NCBI GenBank assembly: GCA_900541865.1
Contig: UQLO01000024.1
Location: 1-50,185, forward strand
DNA: 50,185 nucleotides
Source: an uncultured Porphyromonadaceae bacterium
GTDB taxonomy: Bacteria > Bacteroidota > Bacteroidia > Bacteroidales > Muribaculaceae
Direction: 5' to 3'
Shown: piece by piece, positions 14,686 to 23,274 of the stretch
Layout of the letters: the number at the start of each line of letters is the position of its first letter
Position numbering within the stretch: the stretch's first letter is position 1
Notes under the pieces: model-generated
What the model saw: the letters and a program-made list of their open reading frames with translations, nothing else
Told to the model about the DNA's origin: nothing
Databases searched by the model: none
Made by a program: the position numbers and the translations under genes

Positions 14686-16338
14686 TTATCGTGTTACTCG
14701 GAACCAGTCGATGTCCATCCAGCCTCGGTTCTTGCCGTCGGGCATGATGCTGAAGAAGCCTACTCGAGCGCCTATCCAGTGGCCTTCGCGGGCAGTGAAT
14801 TCACCCGGGCAGGTGTGGAAACGGCGTCCGTCGGTGCTGTAGGAGAAAGTGCAGCGATAGTTGTCGCCGACTTTGACGCGCAGCCACAGGTCGATGTCGT
14901 AGCTTGCGCGGCCGCCTTCGCCGTTGACGCGCGTGGGGTCGAGCGTGGCGACGGTTGTGGCCGTTTCAGGCTTGTTTTTGTTGGCGCGCATACATTCCAC
15001 CATCTTCACTACGAACTTGCTGCCGTCGAACTCGACAGCCAGTCGGGCATAATCCAGACCCATCACAATAAGACCGCTTTCCTGACCGGGCTGAGTGGCC
15101 GAGACGGTCACCTTGGCAGTGGCCGTGAAGGTTTCGTTGGGGAACTTCTGGGTGAGGATATTGGGAATCTGTCGCATATTGACGAAGTCCGCAACCGACT
15201 GGCCGTAGAGGCGGTAGTAGCCGTTCGGAGTGGCGAAGCCGAAGGGAAGCTGATAGTTGGCGAACCATTCCCACTGGCGTCCCAGCTCGGTGGTGTTGAA
15301 TTCGTCGCTCTCCTGCGGAGTGTGGACTGTGGAGGTCGTCCCGGTATTGGGCTTGCGGAAGGTGGTCACGGGGGTGCCGCAGCCATCGCCGTCGGCATCA
15401 ACACCAATCACGGGCCAGCCGTCGACCCACTGCATGGGCTGAAGATGGGCGACGCGGCCGAGAACGCCCTTGTCCTGAAAGTGGATGAACCAGTCTTCGC
15501 CCGTGGGAGTATCGACCCAGGCGCCCTGGTGAGGGCCGTTGGTGGGGCTGTCGCCCTGTGCCATTACCACGCGCTGTTCATAGGGCCCGTAAGGGTTGTC
15601 GGCCACCATGGCGACCTGCCAGCCCGTAGTGACGCTGCCGGCGGGGGCAAAAATCCAGTATTTGCCGTCGCGTTTGTAGAACTTGGGGCCTTCGATGGTG
15701 TGGTTGCCGTCCGGGAGACCGTCGTAGACGGCCACCGGCGTGCCGATGAGGCTCTTGCCGTCGGGAGCCATCTCCGTGACTGTAATCAGGGCGTTTAGGC
15801 CGCCGCGGCTACGCGCCCAGCCGTTTACCATATAAGCCTTGCCGTCCTCATCCCACAGAGGGCAGGTGTCGATGATCCCCTTTGCAGCGTGCACCAGCAC
15901 CGGCTCTTCCCATTTGCCCAGGGGGTCGGAAGTCTTGACCATATATATTCCGCGGTCGGGATCTCCCCAGTAGATGTAGAACTCGCCGTTGTGGTAGCGG
16001 ATGGCGGGCGCCCAGACGCCGTCACCGTGCTGAGCGAGGTTAAAATATTCCTCGGGCACGAGCTTTTCGGCGGCATGGTTCACAATGGTCCAGTTCACCA
16101 AATCTTTGGAGTGGAGAATGGGCAGTCCGGGAATGTTTGTGAAGCTCGATGCCGTCATCCAGTAGTCGTCGCCCACGCGGATGGCATCGGGGTCGGAGTA
16201 GTCGGCGTTGATGATAGGGTTGCGGTACTTGCCGTTTCCCAAGTCGGGTACCCACACCTGCGAGATGTAGTCGTCGGCAGCCGCCGTCATAGCGCCTAAG
16301 GCCAACGCTGCGGTTATGATAATGTTTTTGATAGCCAT
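14686..16338 (-). CDS. secreted GH43 family glycosidase with C-terminal beta-sandwich
   Basis: 550 aa. The signal peptide covers about residues 1-21. The catalytic five-bladed propeller shows the three GH43 acids: base D49 in 'YSDPDAI', pKa modulator D157 in 'GIIDTCPLW', and general acid E216 in 'TIEGPKFY'. From about residue 340 ('ESDEFNTTELGRQWEW') a concanavalin-A-like domain of the beta-xylosidase C-terminal type follows. GH43 enzymes remove arabinose, xylose or related residues from plant glycans; the exact specificity is not readable here. It is the only obvious glycoside hydrolase of this locus, transcribed with the DUF5123-type lipoprotein and SusCD. No lipobox is seen, so it is probably periplasmic. 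Confidence 0.88.
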   Translation of the reverse strand: MAIKNIIITAALALGAMTAAADDYISQVWVPDLGNGKYRNPIINADYSDPDAIRVGDDYWMTASSFTNIPGLPILHSKDLVNWTIVNHAAEKLVPEEYFNLAQHGDGVWAPAIRYHNGEFYIYWGDPDRGIYMVKTSDPLGKWEEPVLVHAAKGIIDTCPLWDEDGKAYMVNGWARSRGGLNALITVTEMAPDGKSLIGTPVAVYDGLPDGNHTIEGPKFYKRDGKYWIFAPAGSVTTGWQVAMVADNPYGPYEQRVVMAQGDSPTNGPHQGAWVDTPTGEDWFIHFQDKGVLGRVAHLQPMQWVDGWPVIGVDADGDGCGTPVTTFRKPNTGTTSTVHTPQESDEFNTTELGRQWEWFANYQLPFGFATPNGYYRLYGQSVADFVNMRQIPNILTQKFPNETFTATAKVTVSATQPGQESGLIVMGLDYARLAVEFDGSKFVVKMVECMRANKNKPETATTVATLDPTRVNGEGGRASYDIDLWLRVKVGDNYRCTFSYSTDGRRFHTCPGEFTAREGHWIGARVGFFSIMPDGKNRGWMDIDWFRVTR

Positions 16339-16359
16339 TTTTGCTGATTTATAAAGCGA

Positions 16360-16391
16360 AGGCGGAGAACGCGCTCCAGCGGTCTCCGCCT
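16360..16391 (-). terminator. intercistronic hairpin before the GH43 gene
   Basis: AGGCGGAGA (16360-16368) pairs with TCTCCGCCT (16383-16391), 17 nt after the stop of the lipoprotein gene. It may attenuate transcription so that the enzyme is made at a lower level than the binding proteins. There is no clear U-run. Confidence 0.4.
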
Positions 16392-16408
16392 CCGCGGCTT
16401 AAAAGGTA

Positions 16409-18055
16409 TTACTGAATCCAGCGGAGGTCGCCGGCCTGAGTGATGTAGGGCAGAGACTTGGTGTCCTTGATGGTGTAGTCACCGTTCTCAGGATCCTTGA
16501 AGAGGTCGGTTGCGGGAATGCCGAGCTCGGTTGCGCGGATTTTGGAGCCGCCCAGACGATAGTCGGTGGTGGTGTAGTTGTTGTCGAAGACGGTGCGGGT
16601 GCCCGAGCCGGTAGCCAGCAGCTCGCCCATGGGCGAAGCCACGATGACGTTGCGCACAGTCACGGTGGAGTGCTCGGTGTTGGAGACGTCGATGAGGCGG
16701 TTGTTGACGCAGAAGTCGTAGAAGGTAACGTTCTCAACCGTCAGCTCGATGGCAGTCGACGTTGTGCTGTGGTTGATGAGGTTGCCCCAGCCCCATGTTG
16801 CGTCGACCTGATTGCCGCCGCGGCTGAAGGTGGTGTTGCGGATGGTGATGGCATCGATTTGGTCGTAGGTGCCGATTTCGCCCTTGCCGGCCGAACCGAA
16901 GGCGAAGGTGCCGTAGGTGCTGCCCTGCCAGCCGCACTGGTCGAACCAGCAGTTGTCGATTTCGATGGCCTGGATGTGCTTGACGTTCGTCGACTGATGG
17001 CGCCAGAAACCGCGGTAGACGTTGCGGAACACGCAGTTGGTAAAGCTTACGTTCTCAATGTCGAAGGGATTGGAGCAGTTCATGAAGTACTGGTTCTGCG
17101 AGGCGTTGCGAATCTCCACGTTCTGGTAGGTCAGGGAGGAGATGTAAGCGCCGTTGTAGATGCTCCAGGTGCCGTTGATGACGAGCACGGGGCGGGTGCC
17201 TTCCTCGTCGCATACCAGAGTGAAGCCCTTCTTGATGGGGAAAGTGCTCAGAGTGTAGGTGGTTCCGGCGGGGAGCTCGTACCGGGTGCCTTCGGGAATG
17301 TCCGGGTCGTCGTTGTTGGCAAGGAGGATGTCGGAGAGGTTGTCGGTAATCTCAACCTGAATAACCTGTGCAGCCGGGCCGGTGGTGCGGAAGGTAACCT
17401 GATTGTAGGGCTTGTCGTACTTGCGAGGTTTGGAGGTGTCGTAGAGATTGACGGTGTAGAGGGTGGAGGCGGTCAGGCCGGACACCTTCATTTCGCCGCT
17501 CTGGCGCGACTCGGCGGGTATATAGCCCGTTACGGTCTGCAACTCGGGAGCCATCGTGGGCACCACGCTGAAGGAGTCGGCGGGGTTGTCGGAGTCGACA
17601 AGCCAGCGAATCACGGCGTCGTTGTCGTTGATTTCGGTCTTGCTCACGCCCTGCAGAATGTGGGCATAGTCCGGACGGGCTTCGGTGGTGAAGTCGGTGC
17701 GGGCCCACTGCGAGTTGTGCTCCTCGCTGTAGGCATTGGAGCGCACGCGGACGTAGTAGCGCGAAGCGTAGGGCAGATCCTCCAGGGTGATGAAGGGCTC
17801 GAACACTTCCTTCTCCATGAAGAGGCGCTGGTAGTAGTTGTCCTCAAAAATCTGCACGGTGTAGCTGCGGGCATCGTTGACCTGATACCACACCAGCGAC
17901 ATGTCGTTGTTGTTTTTCACCGTCACGGCGGGGTCCGTGGCGAAGCGGGGCTGGAAGAGGTCGCCGCGCCAGGTATACTGGTCGTCGGTGCAGGCAGCGG
18001 CGGCCACGGCCAGAGCAGCGCCGGCGCAGAGGGCTTTGAATATGTTGAGTTTCAT
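16409..18055 (-). CDS. DUF4957/DUF5123-type surface lipoprotein of the PUL
   Basis: 548 aa. Lipobox 'AAAC' puts the lipid-attached cysteine at about residue 22. Residues of about 35-230 look like two fibronectin-III-like modules ('SLVWYQVNDARSYTVQIFEDN', 'YYVRVRSNAYSEEHNS'). From about 260 the repeated 'NVSFTNCVF', 'AIEIDNCWF', 'AITIRNTTF' and 'LTVENVTFYDF' segments are right-handed beta-helix rungs, and the C-terminus ends in a short DUF5123-like strand region. Such proteins often follow SusD in pectin-type PULs, where they are thought to bind glycan at the cell surface. It starts 47 nt after susD. Lyase activity cannot be excluded, but no catalytic pattern is evident. Confidence 0.75.
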   Translation of the reverse strand: MKLNIFKALCAGAALAVAAAACTDDQYTWRGDLFQPRFATDPAVTVKNNNDMSLVWYQVNDARSYTVQIFEDNYYQRLFMEKEVFEPFITLEDLPYASRYYVRVRSNAYSEEHNSQWARTDFTTEARPDYAHILQGVSKTEINDNDAVIRWLVDSDNPADSFSVVPTMAPELQTVTGYIPAESRQSGEMKVSGLTASTLYTVNLYDTSKPRKYDKPYNQVTFRTTGPAAQVIQVEITDNLSDILLANNDDPDIPEGTRYELPAGTTYTLSTFPIKKGFTLVCDEEGTRPVLVINGTWSIYNGAYISSLTYQNVEIRNASQNQYFMNCSNPFDIENVSFTNCVFRNVYRGFWRHQSTNVKHIQAIEIDNCWFDQCGWQGSTYGTFAFGSAGKGEIGTYDQIDAITIRNTTFSRGGNQVDATWGWGNLINHSTTSTAIELTVENVTFYDFCVNNRLIDVSNTEHSTVTVRNVIVASPMGELLATGSGTRTVFDNNYTTTDYRLGGSKIRATELGIPATDLFKDPENGDYTIKDTKSLPYITQAGDLRWIQ

Positions 18056-18102
18056 AGCTTGTTCTTGGTTTTTGCTGATGAGAAGTTATGCGGCCGACGT
18101 TA

Positions 18103-20040
18103 TTACTGGTAGCCGTACTGCTGCTGGATGGAACCGCGGTGGGCGGTGATAACCTCAACGGGGTAAGGCATCAGGTAGCGAACCGGGTCGGTGGGGCTCA
18201 CGGTGGAGGCATTGTTGTAGTTGACGTAGCCGCGGAAGCTCCACTTCACGTCGTTGTGCACTTCCCATTCGTCGGTTTCCTTGTTGCGGTCCCACCACTG
18301 GTTGGCGTACTTCTGGATGTTCTTCCAGCCTTCCGAAGCGGGGTGTTCGCCGATGGCGTCGCCGTACTCCTTGAGGCCCTTGAACTCTATGATTGTGCGG
18401 GAGGGATCCTGCGGGTTGGGGAGCTCGCGCCAGTAGACCTGGTCTCGAACCTCGCCGAGCACGCCCTGACCCTGCGCACGTTTACCCCAGTCGGTGAAGG
18501 TGTTGTAGAGGTCGATGAGGGTCTGGCCGTAGAGGTTCCAACGAGCAAGGTCGTACTTGCGGACGCCTTCGCCGCCGAACTCCCATGCGCGCTCGTCGAC
18601 GATAGCCTGGAAGAAGGCTTCCGGACTGTTGAGAGCGTCGACGTAGGCCTCTACGCACTCGGCCTGGTGCTCGGGAGCGAAAGCGCGGCGGCGTACGGTC
18701 TTGAGGGCTTCCTTAGCTTCGGAGGTAGGGCCGCTGAGCTCGTTGACAACCTCGGCGTACATCAGCAGCACGTCGGCATAGCGCATGCGGATGGAGTTGA
18801 TGCCGGTGTTGTCGCCGTGGCCGGTCATCATGTTGCCCATATACATTTTGCTCCACTTGCCTACGTTCCAGCCCGATACGCAGCTTTTGCCCAGGGCGAC
18901 GGTCTGGTTGAGGTCCTCGTCGTAGCTGTAGGGCACGCAGGTCATGTCAAGACGAAGGTCGCGCTGGTCGAAGGTGAAGGGATAGAGACCCGAGAAGGAG
19001 CAGTTGTTGCGACCCTGGCCGTAGTTGTGGGAGGGATGGTCTTCGTCGTAGCCGATGACCATACCGATGTTGTAGCCCAGCGAGCCGGAGTATTCCTTCA
19101 GCATGGGCACTTCGAAGATGACGTCGCCGTTGTCGAGCACGGTCCAGTTGCACTCGCCGCGCCAAAGGTCCTCGAAGCTTTCCAGAGCCAGACTGTGGCG
19201 GCCTTCGGAAATCACCTTGCCGAGATAGGTGCGGGCAATCTGATAGTAGTCGGTATAGTCGGCGGGGCGCTCCATAATGCCGGTTGCGCCGCCGGGGCGC
19301 AGGGAGTAGCCGCCGCGGTAGAGTGCGAGCTGGCCAATGAGCGCCTGGCAGTATTCGCGCGAAGCGCGCTCTACGCCGTCCTCCATCTGGGAGGCATATT
19401 TCATCATCGGCTCAACCTCGCGGAGGTCGTCGATGAGCTTGGCGTATATTTCGTCGCGGTTGGTAGTACCCTCGTTGTAGAGAGTCTCGGAGGCCTCGGT
19501 GGGCTCGGTGCGGAACACCACGTCGCCCCAGGTGCGGATCAGGTCGAGGTAGAGCATGGCGCGGATACATTTAACCTCGCCGTACATCTGCTGCATCTCC
19601 GTAGGGCCGTTCTCGCCGATTTCGGTCGAGAAGCCTGCTGCGGCTTCCATGTTCTGAAGGAAGTCGTTGCAGTAGTTGATGGCCTCGTAGGCGCTGTTCC
19701 AGGTGTTGCGGAGGCTGCCCCAGAGGGAGCGCACGTCGAAGCAGTGGGCCTCGTCGCCGTTGCCCGAAGTCGAAGTCTGGTTGCCGTTCGACTTCATTTC
19801 GACGTCGGTGTTGGTGTTGAAGGTGTAGGGCAGGGCGAGGCCGTAGAGGTTGCGGTTGGTGAGCTTGGAGTAGATGGAGCCCATCATGGCCTTGGTTTCA
19901 GTCTCGTCGCCAAATATTTCGTCGGTGGTGAACGACGACTCCGGGGTGGTGTCGAGGAAGTCCTCGCAGGAAGTGAAGGCCACACCTGCGCCGGCCAGCA
20001 TCACCGCCGCTGTAATATGCTTGAAAAATCTTGTTTTCAT
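18103..20040 (-). CDS. susD: SusD/RagB family outer-membrane glycan-binding lipoprotein
   Basis: 645 aa, slightly longer than the typical 500-600. Lipobox 'FTSC' is followed by 'EDFLDTTPESSFTTDEIF', the classic SusD N-terminus. TPR-like helices carry 'AYEAINYCNDFLQNM' and 'CIRAMLYLDLIRTWGDV', and the C-terminal part has 'RYADVLLMYAEVVNEL', 'ERAWEFGGEGVRKYDLARW' and 'YLMPYPVEVI'. It forms the lid on the SusC porin and captures oligosaccharides. It lies 21 nt after susC. Confidence 0.95.
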   Translation of the reverse strand: MKTRFFKHITAAVMLAGAGVAFTSCEDFLDTTPESSFTTDEIFGDETETKAMMGSIYSKLTNRNLYGLALPYTFNTNTDVEMKSNGNQTSTSGNGDEAHCFDVRSLWGSLRNTWNSAYEAINYCNDFLQNMEAAAGFSTEIGENGPTEMQQMYGEVKCIRAMLYLDLIRTWGDVVFRTEPTEASETLYNEGTTNRDEIYAKLIDDLREVEPMMKYASQMEDGVERASREYCQALIGQLALYRGGYSLRPGGATGIMERPADYTDYYQIARTYLGKVISEGRHSLALESFEDLWRGECNWTVLDNGDVIFEVPMLKEYSGSLGYNIGMVIGYDEDHPSHNYGQGRNNCSFSGLYPFTFDQRDLRLDMTCVPYSYDEDLNQTVALGKSCVSGWNVGKWSKMYMGNMMTGHGDNTGINSIRMRYADVLLMYAEVVNELSGPTSEAKEALKTVRRRAFAPEHQAECVEAYVDALNSPEAFFQAIVDERAWEFGGEGVRKYDLARWNLYGQTLIDLYNTFTDWGKRAQGQGVLGEVRDQVYWRELPNPQDPSRTIIEFKGLKEYGDAIGEHPASEGWKNIQKYANQWWDRNKETDEWEVHNDVKWSFRGYVNYNNASTVSPTDPVRYLMPYPVEVITAHRGSIQQQYGYQ

Positions 20041-20061
20041 GTCGATGTACTGGATAAGGGA

Positions 20062-23000
20062 TTAGAAGGAGAGCTGAGCGCCGAAGGTGTATGTGCGGCT
20101 GCGGGGATAGAGGTTGTAGTCGATGTTGGGGGTCAGGCCCTGGCCGATGTTGACTTCGGGGTCGTAGCCCTTGTAGCCGGTGATGGTGAAGAGATTGTAG
20201 CCGGTGGCGTAGAGGCGCAGCTTGGTCATGCCCAGCGTCTTGAGCACCTTCTTGGGGAAGGTGTAGCCGATTGTGAGGGTCTGCAGGCGCAGGAAGGAGC
20301 CGTCTTCGACGCCGTAGGTGGAGATATAGCTCTTGGAGATGCCCGAGGGATTCCAGGTGGTGGCGTTGGTGTTGAAGGCTGCCCACTGCTCGGGGGTGCG
20401 GAACATGTCGTTGCCCATATTGTCGTAGCGGCGGTACATACCGACGAACTCCTGCGAGTAGTTGCGGTAGAGGTTGGTGTTGCTCGGGGCCATGGCCAGG
20501 TTGATCTTGTTGAGGTTGATCACGTCGAAGTCGGCCATGAAGTTGAAAAAGGCGTTAAGGTCGAAGCCTTTCCAGGTGGCGTTGATGCCGAAACCGCCCG
20601 AAATCTTCGGAGTTGTCTCACCGATGATTTTGCGGTCGTCGGCGGTGAGCAGATAGCGGTTGGGATCGTCCGGGTCGTCGTTTATTTTTGCAAACTTGGG
20701 CGAGCCGGGCTGCAGGTTGCCGCTCAGCAGGGAGCAGTCGACGATGCCGGGCTTGAGGGTGTAGGTGTTGGCAATCTTGTCGTAGTTGAAGTCCTCGACG
20801 CGGTAGAAGCCGTCGTTGACGTAGCCGTAGATGGTGCCCATGGTGGCGCCCACACGGTACCAGTAGACGTCGGCGTTTACGTCGACCTTTTCGGCCTCGG
20901 CGTAGAAAGCCTCTTCGTTGCCGGCGAGTTTGTCGATTTTGCCCTTGTTGAAGCCCAGGTTGAAGTTCACGCCCAGGGTCCAGTCGCGGTTCTCGACGAT
21001 GTAGTAGTTGAGGTTGAGTTCGACACCCTTGTTGGAGGTCTGGCCAACGTTGGTGAGCATGGTGGTGAAGCCGGTGTCGCCCGGAATCTGGGTAGCCAGC
21101 AGAAGGTCTTTGGTAGTGTTCCAGTATGCCTCGATGCTACCGTTGATGCGCTCGTTGAGGAAGCCGAAGTCAATACCGATGTTTCGGGTAATGGTTGTCT
21201 CCCACTTCACCTTGCGGTTAACGGGGTATTTGAGGTTGAAATCGTAGTAGTAGTTCTGCTGCTCGCCCCAGCCGGGAGCCTTTGCGGTGTCGCCGAGCTT
21301 GTAGAGCTTCAGGTAGAGGTCGGAGTCGATGCGGTCGTTGCCGGCATGGCCGTAGGAGAAGCGCACCTTAAGGTTGCTCAGCCAGGTGTAGTCGCGCAGG
21401 AAGGACTCGTTGGAGGCGCGCCATGCCAGGGCGAAAGCGGGGAAGTAGCCCCAGCGGTTGCCGCGCGAGAACTTGGAGGAGCCGTCGGCGCGGAGGGTCA
21501 CGGTGGCCAGGTAGCGGTCGGCCCAGGAGTAGTTGACGCGGCCGAAGAAGGAGAAGATGCGCGTCGGCGAGGGGGTCTCCGAGGTGTTGCTCAGCGGGGT
21601 GCCGAGGGCGAAGTTGTCGAAGGCCTTCTCAGCGTCGATGTTCTCGGGGAAGCGACCGATGTATACGCGGCTGTAGTGCGTGCCCTGGTGCTTCATTTCC
21701 TGACCGATCATGGTGTTGAAGGAGTGGTCTTCGCCGATGTTGAAGTTGTAGTTCAGCGTGTTGGTGAGCTGCCACTTTGTGCGGTGGTCTTCCTTCTCGG
21801 TCAGGTTGGGACCGTAGGTCTTGGAGGCGCTGTTGGAGTTGGCGGCGTTGAACTGACGGTCGTCCTGGTAGAATTTTTCCCAGGTGAACTCGTTGCGCAG
21901 TGTCATGCCGTTCATAATGGTCCAGTTGAGGGCGCCGCCGTTGTTGAGCAGCCAGGAGTAGCGGTTGCGGTAGTAGCGGGCATTGTTCTCAAGAGGATCG
22001 TAGTGGTAGAAGTCGACAAGGTCGTCGTCGTTGACAAGCTCATTGTTCTCCGGCACGGAGGTGAAGTCCTGCAGACCGTTGGTGGGCTGCTCCTGCAGCG
22101 AAGCCAGCAGGCCCACGCCCTCGGTGCCTCGTCCGGTGAGCGTCTTGTTCATATAGCGGGTGCGGTACTCAACGCTCAGGAACTTGAAGAGCTTCAGGTT
22201 GAGGTTGAGGTTGAGGTTGTTCTGAACCAGGCCGTTGTCGGGCATCACCGAAGGCTGGTCCTGATGCATGAAGCTGAACTTATACTTGACGTTCTCGGTG
22301 CCGCCGGTGATGGAGCCGTCGACGGCCCAGCTCACGGGGTGTGTTCCGAAAATCTTGTCCTGCCAGTCGTTGCCTTCGTAGCCCTGATAGATATAGGTCT
22401 CGTAGGCCTGGCCGAAGTAGTTCGCGAAGCCGTTGCGGGCCGAGGAGCCCTTGGGAGCGATTCGTTCGTAGTTTGCCCACACGAAGTCGTAGGGGCTCAT
22501 CACGTCGATTTTGTTGGAGAGCTCTTTGGTCTGGACGTAGGCGTTGATGTTGATAGCCGCCTTGCCTTCGTTGGGTCGCTTGGTGGTTACGAGCACAACA
22601 CCGTTGGCACCTCGGGCACCGTAGATTGCCGTCGAAGCGGCGTCTTTGAGCACCTGGATGTTGTCCACATCGGTAGCGGGAACGTCGTTGAGGGAGCCTT
22701 CGAAGCCGTCGATGAGCACCAGCGGCTCGTTGCTCTGGGTAATGGAGCCGCCGCCGCGTACTCGCACGGTCACTTCAGCGTCGGGCGAGCCGTCGGGGGT
22801 GGTCACCTGCACACCGGGCATGCGGCCGATGATGGCCTCGCCGACGTTGGCAACGGGCACTCGCTCGATAGTCGAAGCCTCCACCGACGACATAGCGCCG
22901 GTGAGGTTGCCTCGCTTCTGGACGCCGTAGCCGATGACCACCATTTCCTCCAGCATGTCGCTGGCGGCTTCCATCATGATTTCAATGCCGGAGGTGCGGC

Positions 23001-23262
23001 CGTCCAGGCGCACTTCCTTATCAAGGCAGCCCACATAGGTGACGAAGAGCACTGCCGTGGCCGGATTGACGTTGTTGAGGGTGAAATTGCCGTCGATGTC
23101 GGTGACAACGGCGTTGTTGGTGCCTTTGACGGTGACGGCGGCGCCGGGGAGCGGACCTTCGACGTCGAGCACCACACCCGTCACTGTGGCGGTCTGCGCA
23201 GCGGCCCCAAAAGCAACCGCCATCAGGCACAGAACCGTGAACATTCTGAATATAGCTTTCAT
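20062..23262 (-). CDS. susC: SusC/RagA family TonB-dependent outer-membrane transporter
   Basis: 1066 aa. A signal peptide (about 1-22) is followed by a carboxypeptidase-regulatory-like domain ('VTGVVLDVEGPLPGAAVTVKG', 'TDIDGNFTL', 'YVGC'), a TonB-box-like segment 'EEMVVIGYGVQKR' near residues 110-122, and a plug with 'VANVGEAIIGRMPGVQV', 'VRVRGGGSI', 'PLVLIDG' and 'ASTAIYGARGANGV'. A 22-strand barrel ends in 'YTFGAQLSF', with the terminal aromatic residue expected for outer-membrane insertion. It imports oligosaccharides together with the downstream SusD. There is no extra N-terminal STN domain, so sigma/anti-sigma signalling through this protein is unlikely. Confidence 0.96.
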   Translation of the reverse strand: MKAIFRMFTVLCLMAVAFGAAAQTATVTGVVLDVEGPLPGAAVTVKGTNNAVVTDIDGNFTLNNVNPATAVLFVTYVGCLDKEVRLDGRTSGIEIMMEAASDMLEEMVVIGYGVQKRGNLTGAMSSVEASTIERVPVANVGEAIIGRMPGVQVTTPDGSPDAEVTVRVRGGGSITQSNEPLVLIDGFEGSLNDVPATDVDNIQVLKDAASTAIYGARGANGVVLVTTKRPNEGKAAININAYVQTKELSNKIDVMSPYDFVWANYERIAPKGSSARNGFANYFGQAYETYIYQGYEGNDWQDKIFGTHPVSWAVDGSITGGTENVKYKFSFMHQDQPSVMPDNGLVQNNLNLNLNLKLFKFLSVEYRTRYMNKTLTGRGTEGVGLLASLQEQPTNGLQDFTSVPENNELVNDDDLVDFYHYDPLENNARYYRNRYSWLLNNGGALNWTIMNGMTLRNEFTWEKFYQDDRQFNAANSNSASKTYGPNLTEKEDHRTKWQLTNTLNYNFNIGEDHSFNTMIGQEMKHQGTHYSRVYIGRFPENIDAEKAFDNFALGTPLSNTSETPSPTRIFSFFGRVNYSWADRYLATVTLRADGSSKFSRGNRWGYFPAFALAWRASNESFLRDYTWLSNLKVRFSYGHAGNDRIDSDLYLKLYKLGDTAKAPGWGEQQNYYYDFNLKYPVNRKVKWETTITRNIGIDFGFLNERINGSIEAYWNTTKDLLLATQIPGDTGFTTMLTNVGQTSNKGVELNLNYYIVENRDWTLGVNFNLGFNKGKIDKLAGNEEAFYAEAEKVDVNADVYWYRVGATMGTIYGYVNDGFYRVEDFNYDKIANTYTLKPGIVDCSLLSGNLQPGSPKFAKINDDPDDPNRYLLTADDRKIIGETTPKISGGFGINATWKGFDLNAFFNFMADFDVINLNKINLAMAPSNTNLYRNYSQEFVGMYRRYDNMGNDMFRTPEQWAAFNTNATTWNPSGISKSYISTYGVEDGSFLRLQTLTIGYTFPKKVLKTLGMTKLRLYATGYNLFTITGYKGYDPEVNIGQGLTPNIDYNLYPRSRTYTFGAQLSF

Positions 23263-23274
23263 GAAGATGAGAGT

